This document shows, one piece after another, positions 32,745 through 42,900 of a DNA stretch of 64,000 nt. Source of the DNA: BD1-7 clade bacterium. GTDB taxonomy: Bacteria; Pseudomonadota; Gammaproteobacteria; Pseudomonadales; DT-91. The translations under genes and the position numbers were made by a program. The stretch covers positions 248,001 through 312,000 of the forward strand of contig CACSIO010000012.1 of the NCBI GenBank assembly GCA_902705865.1, read 5' to 3'. The notes under the pieces are model-generated. The model worked only from the letters and a program-made list of their open reading frames with translations, made no database searches and had not been told where the DNA came from. How positions within the stretch are numbered: the stretch's first letter is position 1; each line of letters begins with the position of its first letter.

Positions 32745-33992
32745 ATGCGAACTGACATTGAGTCCACTCCGCTGGTTAATATGATCCAAAAGCTCCGCTG
32801 TATGCCTGAAAACCAGTTGGCCGACATTATACAGATGCATATTGGGGTTCCTGATTTTGGGCCGCCTGATCAGGTGGTTAAAGCCGCAATGCAGGCTATT
32901 TCGACTGAAGATTGCTACCAATATCCTCCCATTCAGGGTAGCGCTCGCTTGCGAGGTATGATCTGTGCGAAATATTCACAAGACTATGGAGTGAGTGTTA
33001 TTCCGTCTCAGGTGATGATCGCCAATGGTGCAAAGCAATGCTTATTTCAGATCATGATGGCGTTATTGAAACCATTGGACGAGGTGCTGATTGTTGGGCC
33101 TGCTTGGAGTTCTTTTTCTCGCCAAGTGCTGTTGGCTGGCGGTGTGCCAGTGATGATCACTGCTGGGCCGGAAACCGGCTTTAAAATATCACCTCAGGCG
33201 CTGGATGATGCGATTTCCGACAAAACCCGGCTCGTTATCATGTGCTTTCCAAACAATCCCACTGGGGCTGTTTTGGATCAGGCTGAAATTAATGCTTATG
33301 CTGACGTCATTGCCCGATATTCGCAGTTGTACCTGATCAGTGATGAAGTGTATGAGTACTTCCGATTTGACCAGAATCCGACCAGTTTTATCACCTGTGA
33401 AAGTATTCGCCAACAACTGATCCTAGTAAATGGATTCTCGAAGAGCTTTGGTATCAGTGGCTGGCGAATTGGCTATGCGATAGCACCAACGCCCGTTATT
33501 GATGCGAGTGTTCGTGTGCAATCACTGGTTAGTGGTGGCGTGTGTGAGGTGATGCAGATAGCCGCTTGTGAGGCTCTAGAGGTCGGTACGGGGCATATTG
33601 AGAGTGCGATAGAGCGTTATCAAGAAAGAGCAGACATTGTAAGAGAGGCGTTTTTAGCCGTGGAAGGGGTTGTTATATACCCCTCGCAGGCAACTTACTT
33701 TATGGTTCTTGGTATTCAGCCATTTCTTGAAGGGCAGGGGCTTGATGCACCGGCGACTGCTGATGTTGTTGCTGAGTACCTTCTTGAAGAAAACAAGGTT
33801 GCAGTGATTGGTACGGATGGATTTGGTTTGCCAGGGTGTTTACGGCTGTCGTTGTGTCTAGACAATACACTGATTAAGGAGGGGTGCCGGCGGATTATAG
33901 ATGGGCTGGCTTCGTTCACACCCGCATCTACTGAATCAAACTCATCGGCGACCGTGGTGAGACGAATTACTCAAGAAAAACGGGCTAGTTAA
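32745..33992 (+). CDS. PLP-dependent class I/II aminotransferase
   Basis: Fold-type I aminotransferase of 415 aa; the donor and acceptor are unknown. Visible are the start-side loop MHIGVPDFGPPDQVVKAAMQ, the cofactor loop ANGAKQCLFQIMMALL, FPNNPTGAVLDQAE, the PLP-phosphate Asp in LISDEVYEYFRF, and the Schiff-base lysine in VNGFSKSFGISGWRIGYAI. The ATG at 32745 has GGGAG eight bases upstream. The last 20 residues are an unrelated Ser/Arg-rich tail. It converges on the cyclase gene. Confidence 0.9.
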   Translation: MRTDIESTPLVNMIQKLRCMPENQLADIIQMHIGVPDFGPPDQVVKAAMQAISTEDCYQYPPIQGSARLRGMICAKYSQDYGVSVIPSQVMIANGAKQCLFQIMMALLKPLDEVLIVGPAWSSFSRQVLLAGGVPVMITAGPETGFKISPQALDDAISDKTRLVIMCFPNNPTGAVLDQAEINAYADVIARYSQLYLISDEVYEYFRFDQNPTSFITCESIRQQLILVNGFSKSFGISGWRIGYAIAPTPVIDASVRVQSLVSGGVCEVMQIAACEALEVGTGHIESAIERYQERADIVREAFLAVEGVVIYPSQATYFMVLGIQPFLEGQGLDAPATADVVAEYLLEENKVAVIGTDGFGLPGCLRLSLCLDNTLIKEGCRRIIDGLASFTPASTESNSSATVVRRITQEKRAS

Positions 33993-34003
33993 ACGGGCAA
34001 GGT

Positions 34004-35446
34004 TTAAAATTCACCGGCCAAAATATCCTTGATCAAATCATCCATCACAACTTGGTAGGGAACGTCGACATCTCGCACGGAGTAGATGCTGACTTCTTCT
34101 TGCTTACCGCGCACGCGTATTTGTTTGTAGGCTTCAACCGTTATTGGATGGTTGGGGTGTATCTTATCGTAGAGTGATTCTTCGATAATAATCTGTTCAC
34201 TTTCGGCTTCGTTGCACAAGCGTGATGCCAGGTTGACTGCGTCGCCAACCACCGTGTATTCCATACGTTCTTTGGAGCCGACAAGGCCCGCCAGCATTTT
34301 TCCACTATTGATGCCGATACGCAATTCGATTGGGTAGAGGCCTTCTTTTGCGCGCTTTTGATTGAGACTACGCACGAGTTTTTGCATCAGTATTGCGCAG
34401 GCAACAGCATGGTATTCATGGTTCGCATCGTATTTTGGTGCGCCGAATACGATCATCACACAGTCGCCGATGTACTTGTCAATGGTGCCAAAGTAGAAGC
34501 GAGCACACGCATTGAAATAGCCGTAATATTCGTTCAATAGCTCTTGTACGTCTTCCGGTGTGATGGTTTCTGAAATACTGGTAAAGCCCACAATGTCAGC
34601 AAACAGAACAGTGGCATCGACGTGCTCGCCGGCCATGTGTACAGGATCCAGATGATCCATGACTTTACTGGCAACGTCTTCGGTGAGAAATTTATTCAGC
34701 ATGCTTTCCAATTCGGTTTTCCGTATCAACCCCTGGCTCATCGTATTGATGGCGTCAATTAGCGCTCCGATTTCATCGTTTCGGCGATCTGGTATATGGT
34801 CAATTCTGCCTTCGCGAATGTCGTTGGTTGCGTTGACTAGGTGTTTGATCGGGTCTGAAAGGCGCCTACCAAGTTGGAATGCACCCAGCGTGACAATCAG
34901 CATGATTACGACAGCCAATGCCACCATAATGGCGAGTTGTTGTTTGAAGGCCTTGGTCATTAATTCATGAGACAACACCAGCACCGCGTAGCCGGACTTT
35001 GTTTGACCGTTTTGGATCGGATGCAGATGAATCAAGTAGTAACTGTTGAACCAGTCGCGTTTGTCTGCCTTAACTGGGATTTCGTAGTAAGCTGATTCAA
35101 CCCGGATATTTTCAGGCGTTGGCAGTGTACCTAGTGCAGCAATACGTTCATTGTCGGTTGAAAAAATAGCTGCACCACTGACCCGGTATTCGTTGATATA
35201 GGATGTCATGACTTGATGCAGCTTTTCTTCGTCATCAAAGCGAAGGGGCTGTGCGGTAGCTATCGCCATTTGCTTGACAAGTACTTGGCCATACTCATTA
35301 ACTGCTTTGTCATTCTGGAGGATTTGATTACGCAACAAATAGCCAGTGAGCACCAACATACCGACTGTTGTCAGTAAGCAAATAGCAATGGTGTACTGGG
35401 TTGTTAAAGACAACCGATTTGTACTGGGCGCGCGAGCGATCTTCAT
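34004..35446 (-). CDS. Membrane-bound class III adenylate cyclase with HAMP domain
   Basis: Makes cyclic AMP from ATP in response to a signal sensed outside the membrane. From the ATG at 35446 it has 480 aa, though a TTG 36 bases upstream is possible. An N-terminal helix (TIAICLLTTVGMLVLTGYLL) and a second around 171-190 flank a periplasmic sensor. HAMP follows (RRLSDPIKHLVNATNDIREG). The cyclase domain has metal Asp284 (LFADIVGFTS) and Asp328 (YIGDCVMIVFG), Lys324 and Asp402 for adenine (DKYIGD, VVGDAVNLASRL), plus Asn405 and Arg409. The full set suggests an active adenylate rather than guanylate cyclase. It converges with the aminotransferase gene. Confidence 0.92.
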   Translation of the reverse strand: MKIARAPSTNRLSLTTQYTIAICLLTTVGMLVLTGYLLRNQILQNDKAVNEYGQVLVKQMAIATAQPLRFDDEEKLHQVMTSYINEYRVSGAAIFSTDNERIAALGTLPTPENIRVESAYYEIPVKADKRDWFNSYYLIHLHPIQNGQTKSGYAVLVLSHELMTKAFKQQLAIMVALAVVIMLIVTLGAFQLGRRLSDPIKHLVNATNDIREGRIDHIPDRRNDEIGALIDAINTMSQGLIRKTELESMLNKFLTEDVASKVMDHLDPVHMAGEHVDATVLFADIVGFTSISETITPEDVQELLNEYYGYFNACARFYFGTIDKYIGDCVMIVFGAPKYDANHEYHAVACAILMQKLVRSLNQKRAKEGLYPIELRIGINSGKMLAGLVGSKERMEYTVVGDAVNLASRLCNEAESEQIIIEESLYDKIHPNHPITVEAYKQIRVRGKQEEVSIYSVRDVDVPYQVVMDDLIKDILAGEF

Positions 35447-35886
35447 AGGTTTGGTTGCATAAAGTAGCGGCTGATTAGGCAATCCATTTGGTGGTTGTTC
35501 TGGTTATAATTTTGATCGCAGCAGACTAAGTCGTGCGTAATTACAGTATGCGTCGTAGTATAACTGTTATCTCGTGTGCGTGGTAATTCGCCGTTATTTA
35601 CGATATGTCGTTTGAAACTACCAGCCACTCAAATGTTAGGTGCTGATGGTTTGCGTGTATTAGCTGTTGCGGCCGATCTCTTTGAGAGGCGACTCAATTT
35701 ATGCAGACTGAAGTTTGTTGGTGAGAGCTGATTGCCTGCTGATGTTATTTTGTTATGCTTTATTTTTCACATTCTGTGAAGCCCCTAGCGCGAAGTCTAA
35801 CCGATAAAAATTCATATATCTAAAAAAATGACAAATGACTCGCGCTAATAGAAGTTGCTCGCTCAAAGACGTGTTACAGGTGATCC
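35447..35886. other. Intergenic region between divergent genes
   Basis: This 440-base region between the cyclase (minus) and lipoprotein (plus) genes must hold both promoters. TTGCCT (35732-35737) and TATGCT (35754-35759), 16 bases apart, are a plausible plus-strand promoter. No gene or repeat is evident. Confidence 0.45.
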
Positions 35887-36513
35887 ATGATGTTTAAGCC
35901 ACTGTTGGTAACCAAGACTTGCCCTCCTAAGTCACTCTATGCTGATAGCCGCTTTGGCGTGCTAGGCACTCATAAAACGCTCCAGGCCTTTGTATTGGGC
36001 TGCGTCATGCTACTTTCCGGTTGTGGCGCAGAAAAAAGCTGGTTTTGGGATGGCGACTGGGAACGGCGGGTAAGCCCGCCCAAACATGTGCAAGGACGTT
36101 GTATTGATGAAAAGCTGACGCTTGAGAATAACATTTGGCAATTGACCGTTGTTATGCACTCTACTTACGCTTGTAACCAGCCTTTTCTTGAACTGACGTT
36201 TGAAGGTGATATCGATGAGGCTCGAATTCGCAAAGACTCCGATGATCGGCGTATCACCTTTGTTATCTCGGATATTCATTTGTCTGGGTTAGTCGACATA
36301 GCAGGTGATGAGCGCTATCCGGTGTCTTCATCGGCAGTCAGTGGTATGTCGGAAAAATACGTAAACAAAGATAACGAAAATATGGAGTTTCCGGTTTTCT
36401 TTGATCAAGGCAAGGCGTTGATGTTGGCGCCGGTATATCAGCCGGTACTGGATCTTGCGGTTCCGAATCACCCTGACAAGTCTGCGAGACACCGCTATGA
36501 GCGCGCAGATTGA
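35887..36513 (+). CDS. Hypothetical lipoprotein
   Basis: This 208-aa protein has a lipobox (VLGCVMLLSGC, Cys46) after an unusually long N-terminal stretch of about 30 residues. The ATG is kept because AGGTGA lies just before it; no start nearer the lipobox has a ribosome site. The body has a Trp-rich start (KSWFWDGDW), two Cys separated by about 50 residues, and beta-rich segments (FLELTFEGDIDEARI). It has no recognised family. It probably sits in the inner leaflet of the outer membrane. Confidence 0.6.
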   Translation: MMFKPLLVTKTCPPKSLYADSRFGVLGTHKTLQAFVLGCVMLLSGCGAEKSWFWDGDWERRVSPPKHVQGRCIDEKLTLENNIWQLTVVMHSTYACNQPFLELTFEGDIDEARIRKDSDDRRITFVISDIHLSGLVDIAGDERYPVSSSAVSGMSEKYVNKDNENMEFPVFFDQGKALMLAPVYQPVLDLAVPNHPDKSARHRYERAD

Positions 36514-36585
36514 GACTAGGGCGACTAATTTGCACCCTAGATACCTTCGGCCTTAGTTACTCTCTAGCTCGATTTTCAGTACCGG

Positions 36586-37863
36586 TTAGCTCCAGCGAGC
36601 TAGCCACGCTGGTGGGTTTTCCTGCTGTTTCAGCTCCCGCCTAACAAGCTCCATGCTTATCGCGGATACCAGTTGCTGAAATTGCACACGCGGAAATTTA
36701 ACGCATAGGCGTACCGTTTTTACGGCGTGTTCAGTACCCCAGGCGATCCAAACCGTGCCAACGGGTTTGTCTGCAGAGCCGCCATCGGGCCCGGCGATCC
36801 CCGTTACTGCGACGCCTATCTCTGCTTGGGTTTGTTGTAGAGCACCTGCCAACATTTGTTTCGCAACCGGTTCACTGACAGCACCGTGAGTCTCTAGCGT
36901 CGACTCTTCAACTCCCAATACTTGATGTTTAACATTGTTTGAATAGCTGACGATCGCGCCTTGAAAATGCGCTGAGGCGCCCGGTAATCGAGTTAGTTCA
37001 CTAGCGATCATCCCGCCGGTGCAGGATTCTGCGGTGCAAAACTGTTGATTGGTTTCTTGTAACGTTTTTAACAGGACTTGAGCTACCGTTGATGGTCGGT
37101 CGTCAATTAAGTGGTCTGCAACAGCTTGTTCCAATAGTTGTTTCGCATCTTTGCTGTGATCAGGATCTACACCTGTTTTAGTACGGTACTTCAGCTCCAA
37201 TGTGGGCAGCCCGGCTCTAAAGCCAATTTCAAGGTTGTCTTTAATTGCGGGTGTTTGGTCGATGAGAGATTGCAGGCTGGATTCACCAATACCCAAAAGG
37301 GTGAATTTTGTTAGTGGCTCGGGCTTGTTGCAGTCGAATATGTCTAGGATATGCGACAGCAGTTCCTCTTTAACGATATGTTTAAGCTCCGAGGGAACCC
37401 CTGGCGTTGCTATGACTAAACAGTCGTTGGCTCGAATACAAAATGCTGCGGCACTGCCAGGAGAGGAAGGAAAAATCTTTGCGCCGTGTGGCAGTGTTGC
37501 TTGCTTGAGGCTTGCTGGTGATAGCGCAAAACCTCGGCGCTCGCACCAAGCTTCGACATGGCATCTGGCCTCGGGTATCTGTTCAAGTTCGATATCAAAT
37601 GCCTGTGCCATGGCTTCTGCGGTTAGGTCGTCTTGTGTAGGCCCCAAGCCACCATTAATTAGCAGGATGTCTGACGCTTCACTTAAGCGGCGAATTTGGT
37701 GAACTAGCGTACCTAAGTTGTCGCCAACGGTGCATTTTTCTTGAACCACTAAACCGTTTTCTATTAAGGTCGTAGCTAGATAAGAATAATTAGTGTCAAT
37801 AATATCGCCGTGAATCAGCTCATCGCCTGTCATCAGTAGGCGAATGCCAGGGTAGTTGCTCAT
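36586..37863 (-). CDS. cinA: CinA-family protein: molybdopterin-binding domain plus NMN deamidase
   Basis: The N-terminal half is the MoaB-like domain (LLMTGDELIHGDIIDTN, INGGLGPTQDDLT, IATPGVPSELKHIV). The C-terminal half is the PncC-type nicotinamide-nucleotide amidase domain (FCTAESCTGGMIASELTRLP and GVAVTGIAGPDGGSADKPVG), which recycles NAD by deamidating NMN. It has 425 aa from the ATG at 37863; a GTG 45 bases upstream is the other option. The full two-domain form is present, as in Thermus and many gammaproteobacteria. It is a single gene, divergent from the receiver protein. Confidence 0.94.
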   Translation of the reverse strand: MSNYPGIRLLMTGDELIHGDIIDTNYSYLATTLIENGLVVQEKCTVGDNLGTLVHQIRRLSEASDILLINGGLGPTQDDLTAEAMAQAFDIELEQIPEARCHVEAWCERRGFALSPASLKQATLPHGAKIFPSSPGSAAAFCIRANDCLVIATPGVPSELKHIVKEELLSHILDIFDCNKPEPLTKFTLLGIGESSLQSLIDQTPAIKDNLEIGFRAGLPTLELKYRTKTGVDPDHSKDAKQLLEQAVADHLIDDRPSTVAQVLLKTLQETNQQFCTAESCTGGMIASELTRLPGASAHFQGAIVSYSNNVKHQVLGVEESTLETHGAVSEPVAKQMLAGALQQTQAEIGVAVTGIAGPDGGSADKPVGTVWIAWGTEHAVKTVRLCVKFPRVQFQQLVSAISMELVRRELKQQENPPAWLARWS

Positions 37864-38072
37864 GAAGAATACTCGCTGGTTTACATACAAGGTGTTTGAA
37901 CTAAACACGAAAACCCGGAATTTGTCACGGGTAACTGCTTAGTTCACGTTGATTCAACACTGATCGATGCGATGTTGAGTGACTGCGCACTTGAGTCATT
38001 GACATTTTATAACCTAGAGCCGATATCATCGTTCATATGCTGATGGCTCAGATATTCATGGAGAATGTCGCA

Positions 38073-38981
38073 ATGTCTTCCAACACCATGAAAGACCTCA
38101 AACTATTGCTGGTGGTTCCTTCGCGTCTGCAGCAGACCTTGCTGTCCAAATCGTTGACGCGTTTTGGTGTCGAAGATATTGCTATCTGTCGCACTATTGA
38201 AGAGGCCATTGTTCGTATGCGCGAAGCCGGGCCTTCACTGGTGGTGAGCTCTATGTACTTTGAAGATGGCGATGGTTTGGATTTGGTCGAAGCGATGCGG
38301 CAAGACACCCAATTAGCATCAATCGACTTTATGTTGGTATCGGCAGAGCACCGCTTTAGCGTGCTTGATCCGATGCGTCAGGCAGGTGTCCTTGCTGTGT
38401 TGCCTAAGCCGTTCGCGGAAGATGACCTTTATCGGGCCTTAAACTCGTCTGCAACACTTGCGGCATTAAAAGCTAATGTGCCTCAGGCAGAAAATGAGCC
38501 TGCCTTTCATGCATCGTCTTTGCGCATATTGCTGGTGGACGACAGTTTGTTGGCGCGCAAACAAATGTTGCGTGTGTTGACGCGTTTGGGCGTATCAGAA
38601 GCGCTTGTGCGTCAGGCCGAAGACGGGCAGGAAGCGCTAAAAGTGCTCGAAGAAGCGACCTTCGACATCATCTTCACCGATTACAATATGCCGAATATGG
38701 ACGGTGAAGCCTTGCTGCTGCAAATCCGCCAAAAACAGGATATGGCAGATATTCCTGTCTTTATGGTGACCTCAGAGACAAACCAAACCAAGCTAGCCTC
38801 AGTACAAGCCAGCGGCGTGACAGCCCTAATGGACAAGCCGTTTGATCTGGATTATCTCAAATACCTACTGTCTATCCATTACCAACAGCCTGACACGAAA
38901 CCTGAGTCTCTTGATTTGACGGCATTGTTGCCGGCTAGTGAAGGCATGGAAATGCCTTATTCGGATGTTGATGGATGTTAA
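38073..38981 (+). CDS. Two-receiver-domain response regulator without output domain
   Basis: This 302-aa protein starts at the ATG with GGAG nine bases upstream. The first receiver (about 8-125) has lost the acidic pair (VVPSRL) and the phospho-aspartate (VVSSMYF, Ser59/Ser60 instead of Asp), keeping the late Lys112 (PKPF). The second (151-270) is intact: Asp156/Asp157, phospho-Asp203 in FTDYNMPNMDGE, Thr233 region MVTSE, and Lys255 in DKPF. No DNA-binding or enzyme domain follows, so it probably acts by protein contact, like CheY. No cognate histidine kinase lies nearby. Confidence 0.88.
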   Translation: MSSNTMKDLKLLLVVPSRLQQTLLSKSLTRFGVEDIAICRTIEEAIVRMREAGPSLVVSSMYFEDGDGLDLVEAMRQDTQLASIDFMLVSAEHRFSVLDPMRQAGVLAVLPKPFAEDDLYRALNSSATLAALKANVPQAENEPAFHASSLRILLVDDSLLARKQMLRVLTRLGVSEALVRQAEDGQEALKVLEEATFDIIFTDYNMPNMDGEALLLQIRQKQDMADIPVFMVTSETNQTKLASVQASGVTALMDKPFDLDYLKYLLSIHYQQPDTKPESLDLTALLPASEGMEMPYSDVDGC

Positions 38982-39245
38982 GTGAAATGTGGTTACGACT
39001 GCATGGAAGTAATGCAGTCATCTGTGTGGTGTGGGCGGATCTTTGGATTTCGAGGGTAGCGCAGAGCGGTTTTCTGAATACTGTGATAAATGAGAACGCG
39101 AAAGAGAGAGCGGCAGAAGCGGTGTCTTTGTTCGAGAATGTCGAGACTACCGATTAGTTGGTTATTTGAGAGGGTTGTTTTGACATCGCACCGCAGGTCA
39201 CAAGTCGCCATGATTAGCATCGTTGCGATCCGCGGCCGATAGGGA

Positions 39246-39470
39246 TCAGTGAGGTTCTGTAAACTTTTGCTGATGGGTAAATGCGTTGCGGCGAGTCAGT
39301 TCTTTTTTTACTGCCTCAGCGATACGACGATTGGCAGCCGTTGTGCTGTCCAAGATATCCCAGAGTTTACGCGATGACAGGTTCGACATTAACTTTTCAG
39401 TTTCTTGCTCTGCGAATGCCAAGTTGATGATGTTGTTATGTTCGGTGCTTTGGTAATTAATAGTGCTCAT
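39246..39470 (-). CDS. Small 74-aa hypothetical protein
   Basis: The frame has a good ribosome site (AAGGAC, seven bases from the ATG). The sequence is polar and helical, beginning MSTINYQSTEHNNIINLAFA and containing LSSRKLWDILDSTTAANRRI. There is no signal peptide, and I do not recognise the family. The two small open frames on the opposite strand have no ribosome site. Confidence 0.6.
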   Translation of the reverse strand: MSTINYQSTEHNNIINLAFAEQETEKLMSNLSSRKLWDILDSTTAANRRIAEAVKKELTRRNAFTHQQKFTEPH

Positions 39471-39942
39471 AATTTTAGTCCTTTCTCGATTCCTAGTGTC
39501 TTGCGCAATGCGATTGCGGAGGAATCGGCGTTTTGGTTACATATTTCACTAGTTAGTGTTTGTTGAGGTCAGGAAGTTTCTATTTTCTGACCGATAAATA
39601 TGTGTGTTTTGTGTGTGACAGATGTTTACTACGTGTGCTGAACGTTTTTGTCTTGTGCGTTCTGCTCTGTGATGTAGTTTTTACTGCCGCTGTTTATGCG
39701 TTATTGCTGTTTTTCGTTTCCGTTTATTTGCCGTCCATAGTCTCTTGTTTTCGGGTGGCTAGTACCTTGAGGTATCTAGCCCGGTTCCCATTGCGCGTTC
39801 TTGCCGCCTTGGCTCGCCGTTTTTGCGTTTGATTGCCTAGCAAGTACATCTTTTTCTTCGGTAGCGATTTGATGGCTACTGACTGTATGTATCGCGCAAT
39901 TGGGTATAATCTAGCGGCACTCTATGAAGAATAAATGACCAG
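39471..39942. other. T-rich intergenic region before recC
   Basis: This 472-base region is rich in T and TG on the plus strand. A 90-codon frame in it (39560-39832) consists mostly of Val, Leu, Phe and Cys and begins at TTG without a ribosome site, so I treat it as chance. The recC promoter element is listed separately. Confidence 0.55.
39905..39910 (+). promoter_or_regulatory. -10 element of the recCBD operon
   Basis: A perfect TATAAT lies 33 bases before the recC ATG. The sequence 17 bases upstream (ACTGTA) is a poor -35 element. Confidence 0.5.
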
Positions 39943-42900
39943 ATGCTCACTATTTTTTATTCCAACAAATTGGAAGCCCTATCAATCAAGCTCAGCGCCT
40001 TGCTTCGCCACGAGCCTCTGCCGCCATTGGCTAAAGAACAAATCGTGGTGGAATCTGCCGCGATGATGCAATGGTTGCAAGGCCAACTGGCACAGCATAT
40101 GGGCATTGCAGCCAATCTGGACTTCCCGTTTCCGGCGGCCCTAGTTTGGCAAATCTATCGAGAACAAATGCCAGATTTGCCTCGTCAGACCCGATTTGAC
40201 CGCTCGCCGCTGGTCTGGCGGCTATACGATCGAATGGTTCGGTTAAGACTAGAACAAAATCCCGAGTTTGGCTTGAATGAGCTAAAGCAATATGTAGGCC
40301 AGCTATCAAACGACCACCAGCTTATGACATTTGCCCAGTTGGTAGCGAATCTCTACGACCAATATCAGATTTACCGGCCTAAATGGTTGATTGATTGGCG
40401 CAATGGCGGAATGCTCGGTGCAGAAACCTTCCCTTGGCAGGCAGAGTTGTGGCGGATTCTCTGTAATGAGACGATCGATGAACCCGACCGTGCCAGTGTT
40501 TTTGCTGATGCCTTGACGCATTTTCCTCTACCTGAAGCCAGCGCACGTAAAGTGGCACACCGTTTACACTTCTTTGCGGTGTCGACATTACCTGAAGCTT
40601 ATATGCAGCTATTTGGTGCACTTGCGCAGACCATCGACGTAAACCTTTATGTGTTGAATCCGTGTGCAGAATTTTGGGGGGATGTGAAGCCCTGGCGTCA
40701 GGTTATGGAGACCCGCGTGGCTGGTTTGTCTACCGAGACCTTGGATGCTGCTACAACGGAATCCATTGACGGCAGCAATGAACTGTTAGCCATGTTGGCA
40801 CGACAACCACAAGACTTTGTAAATCTGTTGCAAACGCTGGAGGCCTCAGACGATCAACTCTTTGTTGAAAGTCCCGATGATACCTTGCTGGCGCGTCTGC
40901 AGAATGATGTTCTTTACTTGCGGCAACATGATGCTGGGATGGCTACAACCGAAAAGTCGCAAATCCCGTCATCGGATCAAAGCCTAACGATCCATGCCTG
41001 CCACAGCGAATTACGTGAAGTTCAGGTTCTGCATGACGAACTGCTGCGTTATTTCAATCAGCACCCACAGCTAGCGTGGGATGACGTTGCTGTGATGGTG
41101 ACCAATCTTGAAACCTATGCACCCTATATTCAAAGTGTGTTTGCCACCGCAGATGATGGTTTACGTTTACCATTTCACATTGCTGAAAAACAAGGCATTG
41201 ATGGCGAGCCGGTAAAAACTGCGTTGCTGGATTTGTTGCAGCTGTCGGGAGAATCCTATGCGCGTTCGTCAGTCATTCGTTTGCTGCAAGAACCCGTTAT
41301 TGCGCGTTCTTCGGGTATTGATGATGTCAATTTGATAGAACAACTGATCGGTGAGCTGAATGTGCGGTTTGGGCTTTACGATGCAGATTGGCAGGTTTTT
41401 GGTGATCAAGTGGTCCCCCTTAGTTGGCAGCAGGCCAGTCAACGGTTGGTTAGCAGTTTTGCATTGCCGGATCAGGATGATATGTGGTCGGCAACATTGG
41501 CCGGTATTGATGGAGGGTGTGCTGATCAAGCGGGATACTTGTGTCAGTTTATAGAAAACTTGGGCCTTCTCGGGGCTGGCAATGCCAAGCGCTCGCTCAA
41601 TGATTGGTGTACCTATGTAAGCGTGTTGTTAGAACGCTTTTTCGGCAAGGCTGAAGATCAGGAAGAACGTGAAGTTTTTCAGATTAACGAAGCGCTACAG
41701 CAGCTGCACGACACCGCTGAACTTGCCGAGTTTAATCAACCACTCGATCTGCGTGTGTTTGTCGATCGTTTGGAGCAGGCCATGACACAAGCGGCCAGCC
41801 ATCATTATTTTCGCCCAGGCTGTATTAATATTGCCACGCTGCTGCCGATGCGATCAATTCCGTTTCAGCGTATTTGTGTGCTTGGTATGAACGACGGTAC
41901 GTACCCAACGCCGTCGGCAAATAACCAACTTGATCTCATGTTGCAAACGCCAAAACGTGGTGACCGGAATAAACGTGATGAAGAACGCTATTTATTTCTG
42001 GAAGCTTTGCTTGCAGCGCGCGAATCTCTCTACATCAGTTATATCGGCCGCAGTCATATTGATAACAGTGAACGATATCCTTCACTGCTAGTAACCGAGC
42101 TTTTGAATCATATTGATGCCGGGTACACCGTTGCTGAGCAAAAAGAAGACATGCTCAGCCAAGCGTTAACGCGACGCCATCATCTCCAGCCGTTTGATCC
42201 ACGGTATTTTATTGCCGATAGCCGAATGCAGAGCTTCCATCCAAACCATCAACAACAGGCCAAAATCTTGTCGTCTGGTGTTGCTACATCGATACCGGCG
42301 TTTGGCCAGGATATTGATGTCGAGATGCCTACCGATATTGATCTGTCAGCGTTTTGTCGTGCCATTGTTCAGCCGCACCGGGATTGCCTCACACAAATAG
42401 GCATTGCTCTTGATGTTGAAGAGACCGTTGATGAAGACAACGAATGTTTTGTAGCAACCGGCTTGGAAAACTATCAGTTGCTGATCATGGCGCTGGAGCG
42501 CAGGTTGCGGGGTGCATCCATGCCAGCAGCAGACGTTCTGACTCGTTATGATCTGTCACCACAGGCTGCCCTTGGCGAATCGACCGTGGCAGAGCAATTG
42601 CAGTTGGCGGACGCAATGATCGATTCTGCGGACGCGTTAGGTTTAGCGTTAACGCAAAGCCAGTGGTTGGAGCCATTGCAATTCGAATTGCCCGTGGGTG
42701 ATCTCGTTGTCCGCGGGGTATTGAATCAGCTGGCAGTAGATGCAAAAGCTGCCAATATCCGTTTAGGCTGGGCAGGCCGGCGGCTACATGGGCGACATGC
42801 ATTGCGTGTTTGGATCGAGCACTTGATCGCTCAATGTGTGCTCGATCGACCCGTTACAAGTTACCTGTTGGAGGCCGATGCTGTCTGGCGTATCTTGCCT

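Noticed and set aside
38975..39157. 60-codon frame after the receiver protein
   Set aside because: Overlaps the end of the upstream gene, has no ribosome site and shows no protein-like pattern.
39560..39832. 90-codon frame on the plus strand before recC
   Set aside because: Starts at TTG without ribosome site, and its Val/Leu/Phe/Cys-rich product reflects the T-rich DNA rather than a protein.
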